NCBI GenBank assembly: GCA_023853785.1
Contig: JAJIRX010000537.1
Span: 1 to 64,000 of the forward strand
Direction: 5' to 3'
Length of the DNA: 64,000 nucleotides
Origin: Psilocybe azurescens
Lineage: Eukaryota > Basidiomycota > Agaricomycetes > Agaricales > Agrocybaceae
Shown: piece by piece, positions 47,380-58,139 of the stretch
Layout of the letters: the number at the start of each line of letters is the position of its first letter
How positions within the stretch are numbered: the stretch's first letter is position 1
Position numbers and translations under genes: made by a program
Notes under the pieces: model-generated
What the model saw: the letters and a program-made list of their open reading frames with translations, nothing else
Told to the model about the DNA's origin: nothing
The model's database searches: none

Positions 47380-48549
47380 CGCAGTGGATTGAAGAGGTTG
47401 ATAAAATCCAGCATCACTTTTATACTGTACACCACCGTCTAGACTGCACAATTAACCACCGCATTATATTACCTTGTCAGGTGCCCTTCAAACAAGGATC
47501 ATTACCAAACCTCCGCAAAATGTTTTATATCCCCCATCGGTAAGATTTTAAGGAATTAAGTGGACGACCAGGCCATCCAGCTTAGATTAATATCAAAATC
47601 TTGGGGCTATGTGAGCGCTTTATCGAAATTTAAGATGCCACTTCTAGAAGCCTTGGTATCGACAAGAAGTAAACGCCCCAAGCGAATCAGACGTATCTGG
47701 AGAGGGCCAACTCAAAGGAAAGGTGGAGGAACACATCCAGTTACCAACTACATTAAAAGCCTCGATTTTCGGAGCCTTGGTGTAGATTCATCAATTGGGA
47801 AAGGCCTAAGCGGCAGCTAATGCGGCTTTTAAGACCGAATCTGGTGAGACCTGAGAGTAAGCCTGTCGACAATGTGGTAATTTCTTTCTGTCCATTTAAA
47901 TATTGTATCTTAGCCTTTGAATGATGTATTACACGAGATTAGGCGCTCACAGAAAGTATTCTTACAAGCCACTCTGTAAGGTTGACCATACGAGAAACTG
48001 GCGAGAGACCCAGCCAAACACCCAGCGCGTGCGGATCGTCGGCAAATCAGATGGTAATGTTTCCGTTTTCGGCCCCAAATTCAATATTTCGTCCCCGTTA
48101 TCCGACAAGAAGTGCGTGGATTTTACTTCATCTCTTACAGACAGAGACAGCGAAAGTGTGTGTGCATGAAATGATTACACAGGGTTAGTACATGCTTAGT
48201 ATGTCTCTGGGCCGAGCTGCCTGAGGGTAGATTAGACGAGATAATGTAGATCCCATCAGCGTCTGTCAAATATTCACAACCATGCGCCTTGCCCTGCCTA
48301 CTGCTCGACGTGCTCCTATCTTTTTTAGATGCGAGGTACTATGGAATGATATGCCTAATTCATCGGATATTCCCCCAGCATACTTAGGCTAAAACCGAGT
48401 GAACTACATTCTTACCTTAGACAGAGATGCAATGACCGGAAGTTATACTTAATAGGCTCCAATAACAGAGGACCCTTACGTTGCTCTAAGGTATGTAATT
48501 AGGATCTAAGCAGTGCTACCTCGACTTTGTCTCGACTTGATAGAGAGAT
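47380..48549. other. Intergenic, no recognised gene
   Basis: Two open stretches, 47560-47820 and 47921-48169, have no introns, no recognised domain and no copy elsewhere in the window. I do not call them genes. Confidence 0.4.
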
Positions 48550-48905
48550 CCCTACTAGCAAAGGAGTGTCGGTGTCCGCAATATCAAATTCGCCTCTGTG
48601 AGTGTATTTCTTGACCTGATCGTACATGGCTGGATATCCTTGGAACAGGGATATTAACTTTACGGTAACACCCCGCGAGGCTAGAATTCTGGTCCTACCT
48701 GATGGCGTGTCTCGTGAAGAATTGACGAGCGAGATGAGGAATCAAATCAGCAAATACGTCCATAAGCATACTCTCTCATGGTGCGAATTCATCAATAAGC
48801 GACAGCGTGAACCACATTAATATGGGTATTTATACGTTACTACGGGACGCGATATAAGCCGTTCATGAGTTGTCGCTGCATGGCCGACATTGTTGAATGA
48901 TGCAG
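48550..48905 (+). pseudogene. LPDG-family fragment, type 3 (copy H)
   Basis: Only the linker and the first half of domain 2 remain: an intron-exon edge shared with copies G and I, then AGYPWNRDINFTVTPREARI, LVLPDGVSREELTSEMRNQI and YVHKHTLSWCEFINKR. After a stop it continues with YGYLYVTTGRDISRS and another TGA. The same TGA stands in copy I at the same place. It is a fragment with no start and no tail. Confidence 0.65.
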
Positions 48906-49160
48906 GCGTGAAAGTAACCAAGCTGACTGATTTCGGACTTGGATATGCCTCGTCTCTGCCGTCAGAAAGAAGTAGCTGACGTCTATTTCAGTATAAAGGA
49001 ATCAAGCTGACTTCGGATTCGGATATACCTCTCCTCTGTAGTTAGAAAGAAGTAGCCGACGTCTCTTTCAGTATAAAGGAATCAAGCTGACTTCGGATTC
49101 GGATACGCCTCCCCTCTGTCGTTAGAAAGAAGTAGCTGTCGTCTATTTCAGTATATAGAG
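48906..49160. repeat. Three tandem repeats of about 80 bp upstream of the ISG12-like gene
   Basis: Each unit carries AAGCTGACT, a TTCGGA(T/C)T(C/T)GGATA block, CCTC..CTCTG, AGAAAGAAGTAGC and a TTTCAGTATA end; the AAGCTGACT starts are at about 48920, 49004 and 49084. The second and third units are more alike. The array ends about 165 bases before the start codon of the ISG12-like gene, so it probably lies in its promoter. Confidence 0.8.
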
Positions 49161-49324
49161 CTTCGCATTGTTTTCCTGTGAAACTTTTTGTGCTGCACGC
49201 AGAATCTTGCGCCCCACTCTCGCAGAACAGCCGAACTCTCCTGGACCATCATTCTAGACCCATCTCCTCATCGACTGTAATCTACTTGTTGCTTCACTCC
49301 ACCACTTGGATTGAAAAATACACC

Positions 49325-50016
49325 ATGTCAGAAAATAACGCTGTTGCCCGTGGTGGGAATGGGAATCCGAGAGTCGAGGTGGAAGCATTACTCGCTCTTG
49401 TCCGCAATCAATTTCCAACTCTTGCTACTGGTGCAGCAATAACAACAGAGATCGTAAACCAAGTAACTGAGTTGATCAGAAGGAACATAGGACTGTTAGG
49501 CGCAGGCCTTACCGCTACGTCACTGGCGGTATTGATTCCATCTCTGTCCATCGCGATAATCAACGCCATTGGCTTTACTGCAGGGGGGAATTGCAGCGGG
49601 TATGCTAGTCTCTGTGTTTATATATTCTCGAACCGATGAGCTCATGCTTACACAGGATCAATGGCTGCAGCAATCCAGTCAGCATTTTATGGCGCTTACA
49701 CCACCGGATTGATTTCCACCCTTCAAGCATTCGGGGCGACAGCTGTCATTGCGTCTCCAGCAGCACTAATTCTAGGCAGTATCTCGCTTGCCACTGGGGT
49801 AGGATTCTTGGGACACTGGCTGTACAAGAAACACAGAGCTTCGCTATCTGGTGTTCTACCTGGGCAAGATTCAGATGATTTGAATGACAATTTGCCTCCT
49901 GTCCATCCCTCTGAGAACAAAGCTGTCGCAGTTCCAGTAAGTCTATTGCTATTGCTACTCAATTGTGCTTGTCAACTAAATTGCTATCTATCTGTCTACC
50001 GCGATATTAGATCTAA
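49325..50016 (+). CDS. ISG12/IFI6-27-like small membrane protein
   Basis: Start at 49325 in a CACCATG context. Hydrophilic N-terminus with EVEALLALVRNQFPTLATGA, then a Gly/Ala-rich hydrophobic region: LLGAGLTATSLAVLIPSLSI, NAIGFTAGG, IAAGSMAAAIQSAFYGAY and LISTLQAFGATAV. The order GFTA-GG-IAAGS-AA-IQS...LQ..GATAV is the signature of the Ifi-6-16 (ISG12) family, whose animal members sit in mitochondrial or ER membranes and modulate apoptosis; fungal members are unstudied as far as I know. An intron follows IAAG (about 49601-49656) and another starts at 49937, giving a short last exon. The G run at 49583-49588 has one base too many for continuity. About 210 residues if corrected. Tandem repeats stand just upstream. 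Confidence 0.7.
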
Positions 50017-50493
50017 CTTCTTTGAACGCTCTTCTTTTTATGCCATTGATAGACAGAAAAGTGAATAAAAGTGATCCATACTAAAAGTTGACCAAGTGTG
50101 CGTACTTTTTTGATGCGCTCTTGTCAAGATTCCTATTCATGCTTTTTATTCTAACTCACCTCGTTTATTAGGATTACTCAATAAACAAAATGTATGAGTC
50201 TTGAAGCCCGTGCATCTTATTATCTTGACTGCCTAAACTTCCTGAGCGGAGCGATAATATACTGATTCAAAAAGAAAACAAAGTCGTCTAAACGGCGTTG
50301 ACGCCTTTGCAACTTCCATATGGAGCTTGGTTTTAAGATTAACATGATTACGAATCAATCACCTGATCATGAAGTGACCTAAATGGGAATTCGAAGTAAA
50401 CCCAAGCGCTACTTGAATGTAGACTTCCGTAGAATACTAGAAAATGCACATGATATCCTATTCAGCAACGCGCGTATATTATTTGATCATAAT
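50017..50493. other. Intergenic, convergent 3' ends
   Basis: Lies between the ends of the ISG12-like gene (+) and the small secreted protein gene (-). No gene. Confidence 0.5.
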
Positions 50494-51303
50494 TTAAAGT
50501 CGTCCGAATACAACATCTTTCCCACCGTTTGATGTGCTCTTGATATTGCCTCCATATGCCCACTGAATGAACTGTCGTTAGGAATATGACCAACGCACTC
50601 ATAGAAATAAACTTACGTTGAGATATCCACCATCGCCCTCTCGGTGGAAGGTACCTTCCTTGAACCAGTATATCTCAAAGCTACGTTGGTTACAGTTATT
50701 AGAACTGTGAGTTCACGGCGCAAAAATCCACGCGTACCCAATGGTTCCACCCATCTTCATCTTTAGCTCCTGATGAGAGTGTCCCCAGTCCTTGCCTCGT
50801 ACGCCCTTAAAGTCCGTTCTATGCTTGGTGTGGCAGACAACAAAGTTGTGGTGGGGATATTTTCTCCTGAACTGGGCGATCATATTCTTGGACCATTCAC
50901 CGCGCATCTACATTTCGTACGCACAAAGTTTAGAAGTAGCGGATACGACTTGAACGGATACGACACTTGCCTTCTTGTCCTTATCGATTCCGGCTCTGAT
51001 CGCCTTGACAATAAGTTTAATAGCCTGGACGGCAACCCTCACCACGAGAGCCGGATTGCGCTCTTCGAGCTCAGCATAGTCACGCTCGCTGAGCTCCTCA
51101 AAGCCAAGGTGGCGAGCAATAATGTCCTCATCTAGAGTGTAGTTGCGCTCCTCGAAGTAGACCAGGTCTCGCGCTTGCATAGATTCCTCATCCCAAGACT
51201 CGCGACTTTGCACGTCGGATGTGGAAGTGGGAACTGAGCTGGAGGGAATGGCAGACACAGCTACTAAGAAGCCGAGGAATGCGAAGATTGCGAAGAATTT
51301 CAT
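50494..51303 (-). CDS. Small secreted protein of unknown function
   Basis: Four exons (51303-50962, 50907-50738, 50680-50617, 50562-50494) join in frame to 214 residues. A clear signal peptide (MKFFAIFAFLGFLVAVSA) is followed by a Ser/Thr-rich and then acidic propeptide-like part with repeated ARD/ERD/EERN tokens. The C-terminal half is a compact conserved-looking domain: FRRKYPHHNFVVCHTKHRTD, GKDWGHSHQELKMKMGGTIG, FEIYWFKEGTFHREGDGGYL and WAYGGN. I recall this domain from other Agaricomycete secreted proteins but know no function. The first intron begins GTATCCGTT and ends just before MRGEW; without it an in-frame TAG would interrupt the protein. Intact. Confidence 0.75.
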
Positions 51304-52600
51304 GATGACTTGTCGTTAATTTCGTGTAAGGGCCTGCCTAACAATGGATGAGGGATGTTCAGACCGGCTGAACAATGAGAATATCTGAATAACGCAACGT
51401 CTCTTTATATCCCCCCCTTATCAAATGGTCGGCTTAACTCCTATCATATGTAAGTAGGTTGCCATGGCCTCTTACAGCCTCTTACCAGCGCCACCTTTTG
51501 GCGTTTCAATATAATTTCAAAGGAACTCGGCCACCTGTAGCCTTCATACGCGAATCTCTGCCCAGCCGTAACTTGAACCTTGGCACCGGGAAGTATAGTT
51601 TAGTCTGGTTTGGTTAGGTTTAATTTTCAATATGATTTGGAAAGAACTCAGCCTTTTTCAACGAAGTCGACAACTTCAAGAGCGCCCTGCTCACCCTGCG
51701 CTGTGCCAGAGATGTTACCGGTTCCATACAGTATTTCTACATATGACAACATATCTTCTGAGACCTCTGTCTTCAAAATAAGCGGCCCACGAATGACTGG
51801 CTTCACCTGATGGTCGTAATAGTAGTTTTGAGCTGTTGGATGTTGTTGGTCCGTAATTCAGCCCCGCCATCTCCCATGATCCTGTGTAGTCGGGACCGGG
51901 CCGCAGCTAATGGACGATAAGTCCATGTGATACACATACATCAAAAAACGAAGGCTGTACATAACTCTTCTATCTGATAACATATCAGGCCCCAAAGCAC
52001 CTACAATCAAACCCAAATCAGCCCAAAATTGCGCGATAAAACTATTAATAAACTAGCAAAGGACAAGATCTTGAAAAGATCGGCAGTGGTTGCATTATCC
52101 TGGATCGTGTTTTGGAAGCTTATGCTTAACTACGTACATACTATTTGGTGACAGTAGTTGTACAACTGATTCTGGGCTTCATAAGTATACTATTACAAAA
52201 GGTTGATACAAGAAAAATCGATGCAGGGAGTTCATCTATGATAAGAGGAGATAGCAGTTGGGATTGGGCTGTGGACGTGAACCATAAGGAGATGAATGCA
52301 AGTTATTACAGTAAATCGACAAATTGGAACAAGGATGAGTTGTATGTGTTGGTCCTCGGTTTTGAGTTGATAAATGAATGGGTGGATGGATTCAAAAGGA
52401 AAGAAGGATGGGTGGAAGGAATGGAAGAGAAAGTGACATCATTTCCAAGAGAATGCAACGGAAAAACGCCAAATCAAAGACATCATAGCGGGGTGAAAAG
52501 AGACAACAAAGGAAGTGACCAAAAGAAAATGGATATCGAAGTGTGCGCGGGTCGTGTATCGTCATGGGTGAGGCTGAGTGTATTCTGACCGGAGCACGTC
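51304..52600. other. Intergenic; promoter of the secreted protein and 3' flank of HSF
   Basis: No supported gene. An open stretch at 52145-52588 runs antisense to the HSF 3' flank and has no recognisable domain. Confidence 0.4.
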
Positions 52601-55008
52601 TCATTTATCCTTCCTGCGTTTCGACTTCGCAGGTACACCAGCTGCCGTCGCCGCCTTGTTCGTAGGCGCCGTCGAGCTCTGCCCGTCCATAGCATCAGCC
52701 AATGCCTCAAAATCGATCTCCGACTTCCTCTTCCTCCCAGCCGCACTGGTCGTGTTCATGTTCGTGTTTGGGTTGAGGTGCTTCGAACTCGAATTAGTCG
52801 CAGGATGCAAGCCAGTACTACTGACATTGACATCGTTAGCAGAAGCACCCAAGCTCAACCCGGGAGAAACCTGCCTCAGGGGCTGTATAGGAGACGCGGT
52901 CATATCCGACGACGGGGTCTGCACCTCGTCCAGGAAAGCGGTGGACATGTCGTTGTAATCCACTCCATTATTCACAGGGTTATCGGTGGCCATCTCCATC
53001 CCATTCACGCCAGATCCAGACGATAAGTGGTTGAAGAATGAATCGAAGTCGAAGTCAGCTGCCGAGTTCGACCCGTCTCCGTTGGCTCCTTGCATATCGT
53101 CGTCCATATCCTGCCCTGTGTTACCCATGCCTGCGTTCTCTCCGAGTATGGAAGGATCAAGCCCGAACGTCTGGATCAGAGAGTTGATGCTCGAATTCAA
53201 GGCGTTGACGTCCTTGTCGATGTCCTCCGCCGCTTGCCACTGCCTATCCATCCGGTCTTCATGAGCCTGCTGGGGATTTGATACGCTGATATTCGAGTTT
53301 TGATCTGGTGTAGCAGATTCTGGGACATACTGATCGAACGGAATGAGACCATCCGTCGATCCCATCGGATGAGATAAGTTGGGGAATGTCGGCTGGTTAT
53401 TGATGTGGGATGATGGATTAATCGTGAAGTCGAATGATGAGGGTTGGTGATATGAAGTGAGAAGGCCGCTCATGTTGGTGGCACTTGGGTTGATTGTCGA
53501 AGAAGGGTTTGAAGATGTAGACAGGTTGGGATCTGATAGTGGGGGTTGCGCAGCGAGGGAGGCCAAAAGCTGTTGTATTTGTACAGGTGTAAGTTGGTTC
53601 AGAACACCGTGTATACGGGGGTCGAATTCGAAGGATGTTGGAGACTGTCGGGCGGGTGTGACAGAACGGGACATCTGTTTGCCTTGTTCTTGATGCTGAG
53701 CAGGAAAAGTGGCCTCTGTAGTAGTAGTAGTCGACGTTGACGACGTACTTCGAGAATCGTGGTTTGATGATGCAGAGCCCACAGAAGGCGTCGAAGCATT
53801 GTGCTGAGTGGGTGTCTCTGTGACGGTGATCCTATCCGACAGGGCGACAGATGGTGCAGGTGACGCTGCAGATATTGGTGTTTCAATGGTTGGATAGCCT
53901 GCAGAAAATGAGATTAGATGCGGAGTAGACAATGAAAGAAACGCACTTGATTCATATTCGTCCATGTCCCCCAACGGCAGTTCTGTCAGTTCCTCCACCA
54001 TACTTTTCTTAGGCCCATCTCTCTTCGCGTCTTCAATCATCAACCTCATCCTTCGTCTCGTACCAGGTGCCATGCCAAGATTCTCGCTAACCCCGTCTCC
54101 TCGGGCGCCTGGACTAGGCGAACCAGTGGCCACACCTCCCGCCCCAGAAGACGTACTATGATTCCCAAACACTCCCGCCAGAAACTTGACGATCCGGTTA
54201 ATGACATCTTGCTGTTTCTGGTGCCTTTCCCGAGCCGCAATAGCATCCTGCCACAGCAGTTGATTTGACCGTTTCAGCTCGTTCAGCTCGGCAGATATCG
54301 TTGTCTGATGACGTTTTATCGCGGCGATCCCATTCACGATGGAGTTGACGTCGAGTATCTGGCCAGAAGATAGAGCAGCGTTGGCTTGAGGTGGATTCGT
54401 GGAAGGAGCGCCTGTGGTCTGAACGGGCGCACCAAGCAGTCCTACACCGGCAGATGGATCACGCAAGTCTATCGCTCCGTCCTCCCCCTTGCTGTGGCTG
54501 CTTTTTCCGTTGAATGAGGCAAAGCAGGTCGGGTTGTCCGCGATGAAAATTTGCGTGCGCAAAGTTCCAAAACTCAGTCTCGGTGTCGCTTTTAAGCACT
54601 CCCTGCTGAAGATGCGGGATCTTATGAAATCCATACATGTTCAGCTGCCGTACAAAGGAGCTAAAGTTGCGATGTTTGAACCATCTGCCCAAAACTTCGT
54701 GTGCAAAGCGCTCATGGTCCAGCACTAGACATTCGATTAATGTGCGATCCTTAGCATAATCCACTTCAAACTCACCAAAAAAGAGTCCCCAGCTTCCGAC
54801 CAGCGTATTAGCTCTGCATTATTAGGGTCATTGACCATTCTGAACCACAAATACATCAGTTAACATCCAGAAAGTCGCGAAAGTCACTCAACTCGTAAAG
54901 TTTCTGCAGAAAGGCTGGTACGACCTGCCTGGCTGCTTTTGAAATATGATTTGATGGTGCCGGCATCCTCTGCGCCCTTGTAAGGGCTACTTGGTGTTCT
55001 GAGGCCAT
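52601..55008 (-). CDS. HSF1: Heat-shock transcription factor (HSF family)
   Basis: DNA-binding winged-helix domain in the nucleus, recognising nGAAn elements. Start at 55008 (MASEHQ). Exon 1 ends [12 protein letters not shown] (54893), exon 2 is 54839-54776 ([20 protein letters not shown]), exon 3 starts at 54724 ([40 protein letters not shown]). The trimerisation coiled coil follows ([55 protein letters not shown]). An intron (GTGCGT...TGCAG, about 53947-53900) leads to a long Ser/Thr/Asn-rich regulatory region with [20 protein letters not shown] and a basic end (KSKRRKDK). Two runs break the frame: T6 (54777-54782) is one base short at the exon 2 end, and G5 (54484-54488) has one base too many before the coiled coil. 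I expect about 790 residues. Confidence 0.9.
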
Positions 55009-55399
55009 CTTCTGGCCGTCGCAGGTCGTTGTAAAGTCCAAGAACTGCTGGTGGTCTTTGTATAAGCAATCTGAGCCACAGTACGAAACGCCCCTGCCAA
55101 TTACAGCCAAATATTTTCGGCAACACGGCTCTGCATATTGCGGCGACGGCCCGTCTCCACCGGAGTCTGTAGTCGTGCATGTCATTCTTCTCAACTGGCT
55201 AGCAAAGAAAGCCCGTATCCTGGGTTTTAATTCGATTTAGGCGTACTTTTTTTTCTATCAAGGAGGCAACAAGGAGTGCTCAGGCCTAAGACTTTGCGAT
55301 ATTACATATATTCCGTCGTTGACACGGCCTGGTAAGAAACAAAAAATCTTATGCATAGTCGAATTTCACACCCTTTGTATATCTGAATCAGAATGTATG

Positions 55400-57184
55400 G
55401 GGTGCAGTCCACGACCAGACAGAAATCTGGAGATCCTCTTCAGGTTTCGTCTATGTCATAATCTCGCTTTCAAAGAATTCGAAATAAGCATCGATAGGCT
55501 CATGAATGTACCATGACTGCTGCCTGGAAGATATGGGATACCGTCAGATCCAAGTGCAGAGGGTCAGAGTTGTGTTTTCATACCTCGTCGTCACCGGATC
55601 TGGCTTTCAAGGTCACCAGGCTTGATAAAATGCTTCAGCATATATTTCATCCTGGGGGGTTGGTCTAAACTTGCCATTAACTGATTGAATCTCAAGCGTG
55701 TCGAGAATCTTGGAGAGGATGGCCACTATCTCAGGCAGTGAGTCATGGCTCTACAATGGTTCGGATTAAAAAATAGTATAAAATACAGGGAAAGAGACGT
55801 AGACGCGCCGTATTTGCCGCCGCGCAGAAGACATCTTTGTGAACCATAGATACTGCGGATTTCGGAAACTATACAGAAGAGTCATTCAAAGAAAGTAACT
55901 ATTGAAAGGTTGATGTACTGACCTCTTCCATCATCTGTTGTGATATGACGTCCAAAGGATGGAAGAGTATCTGATCTACTTCATTTGGCTGCACAGAATG
56001 TAACGAAAGAGGAGCTCTTACTCATTGGTGTGAGCTCGGGCCTCGTCGTCCGGATCCAATCGTCTTTATCATTGCTTCCCGGTGAGGATCCTCGCTCGCC
56101 AGCCATTGACTGGAGCCGAGAGCAAGTTGTAATAGCATACACGAATGGGTGGTTGATTTGCGAGCACATATTTCGACCATTCACAACTGTCCTCATACCT
56201 CGCACAAATATATTAAAGTTGTCGACTTGCAACTCGCAGGTTTCATCAGTGTTTGCAGAATAAATATCTTCCCGCGTGGGTTTCCTGGCATGATTATACG
56301 TGAATGACTTTATAGCACCAGCTTCTTGATAAAAACATCGTCCGTGCAGCGACAGCTCACGAACGGCTTATATCGCGTCCCGTAATAACGTATAGATACC
56401 CATTCGGATGTGATTCATGCAGCCGCTTATTGATGAATTCGTACCATGAGAGTGTGTGTTTATGGACGTATTGACTGATTCGATTCCTCATCTCGCTCAT
56501 CAATTCTTCACGAGACGTGCCATCAGGTAGGACCAGAATCCCAGCCTTGCGAGCTGTTACTGTGAAGCTGAAATTACTGTTCCAAGGATATCTAGCCATA
56601 CACGCTCACGTCAAGAAATACACTCAGAGGTGATTTTGATATTGTGGACACCGACACTCCTTTGCTGGTAATGACAGTGCCAGGAGAAAAGAAAGCCTTA
56701 TCCGTCACGATGTCTGATGCTAAAGGAGCAGGAAGAAATGCTCATGGTTAGGAGGAGGTTTTACCTGGATTCGGTCCGAGGCAGGCAAGAAAATATTGAA
56801 GGAATATGCGAAGTCGCCGTCACGGTTGATAAATCCAACATCCCCTAACGTTAAACCGCTCTTTATATGCATTTCAGGTCGGAAACTCTCACCAATGGGA
56901 TTGCAAAACGGAAAGCCATATCCGAGCGGGAGTACGGATCGTGCATATGACTCTTCAATCCTACATGGGGCTGTTATGAGATTACAACGTTGAAAGCTGG
57001 AATCTTTGTGCAGTTCTAGATAAGGATAAGTCATACAATCTGAGCAACGCGTGAGGGTAGTACAAATCACAAGAGCCTAGAGGTGTGTGGGCCTTTAAGC
57101 TTTAAGGCTCACTCTGGTGCGACAAGGGTTTGATTCCGCCGAGTTTCCGAGAATTTGCTGTCCACTCTTTGTAGAGTCTGTCAT
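55400..57184 (-). CDS. LPDG-family protein, type 3 (copy I), probably broken
   Basis: Start at 57184 (MTDSTKSGQQILGNSAESNP). Domain 1: YARSVLPLGYGFPFCNPIGE, GLTLGDVGFINRDGDFAYSF, NIFLPASDRIQVKPPPNHEH. Domain 2 starts ARYPWNSNFSFTVTARKAGI, LVLPDGTSREELMSEMRNRI, YVHKHTLSWYEFINKR, then NGYLYVITGRDISRS followed by TGA. FNIFVRGMRTVVNGRN and ILFHPLDVISQQMMEE come later, then HDSLPEIVAILSKILDTLEI with a GC-donor intron, and a decayed-looking last exon near 55400-55500 (end approximate). The TGA after GRDISRS is also present in copy H, so either it predates their split or splicing there is not understood. Probably a pseudogene. Confidence 0.55.
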
Positions 57185-58139
57185 ATCTTCTGCATAGTAT
57201 CGTGTTTGGGGTATGCTTGGACAAAGTGATGAATAGCGAAGCATGGAAAGACCTTGATCTGCAAATTGTTGGCGCTTCGTGAGAAAATGGAACTGACGGC
57301 GAAAATTCCGGGGAAATTACGACGGCATCTTCCGAATGCCATTCGCCTTGCGACAACCAAGCAACAATGCAATTCCTACCTCTTTATTACCCTTACCTTC
57401 CTACAGCCCAATGCGTGTTCATTCATAGAATAATTTTAGGTATATAATTCACATTTAGAAGTGTCTATGGAACTGTAAGAGTACGTACTATGGATGCTTG
57501 ATGTACAACGCGTGTATACTTGATCTGCGCAGACCCGAAACGTACCCTTTTCCATGGCAAATATAAGTCTATAGGAACCATAAGAGCGTAGAATAATGCA
57601 CGCAACCTATGAAAAAAAATCTGCGTTGACTTCTACTTATTCATTCATTAGGATCAGCTCAGTAGAACCGGCATTACAAGATACAATGTGATTTTGCTCT
57701 ATGGCCATAAAACGCAGTGGCTTCCAGTGTCAACGTTACTTTTACCCTGCTCGAGTGTAACTTGCCTGCCTTCAATTTTGATACCCAGGAACATTATCTG
57801 TCGTGTATTTAAGTTTAATATAGTTTTGTTGAGTAGAGTATATGCTTCAGCCAAGGTATATAGAGTACTGAAATTTGGGGTATAGCCGCATTCTTGCTAT
57901 TGAAGCTGTGCCACTGGTTCAAAGCTATGCCCGCTACAAACCCCAGCAGCAAGTAAGCGTAATACAGATGCATTTAGATAAACAAAGATATGTAAGAGGG
58001 AGCATGAGCTACAGCCAGAATACGAGCACATGCCATTAATGTTCTTGACAAAGCGTTGTTAAGCAAACGAGACGCTGAATAGCAACTCAGAAGAGCTATC
58101 ACCCATCGTAGCTGTCTATTCCATTACACAAAATGTCGT
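57185..58139. other. Intergenic; 3' flank of LPDG copy J
   Basis: About 57950-58120 resembles 1890-2100, beyond the end of copy A. No gene. Confidence 0.45.

Noticed and set aside
47560..48169. Two short open frames between the tyrosinase and the LPDG fragment
   Set aside because: No introns, start context, domain or paralogue supports them.
48906..49160. CRISPR-like spacing of repeats
   Set aside because: Three diverged, directly adjoining 80-bp units without spacers in a fungal genome; plain tandem repeats.
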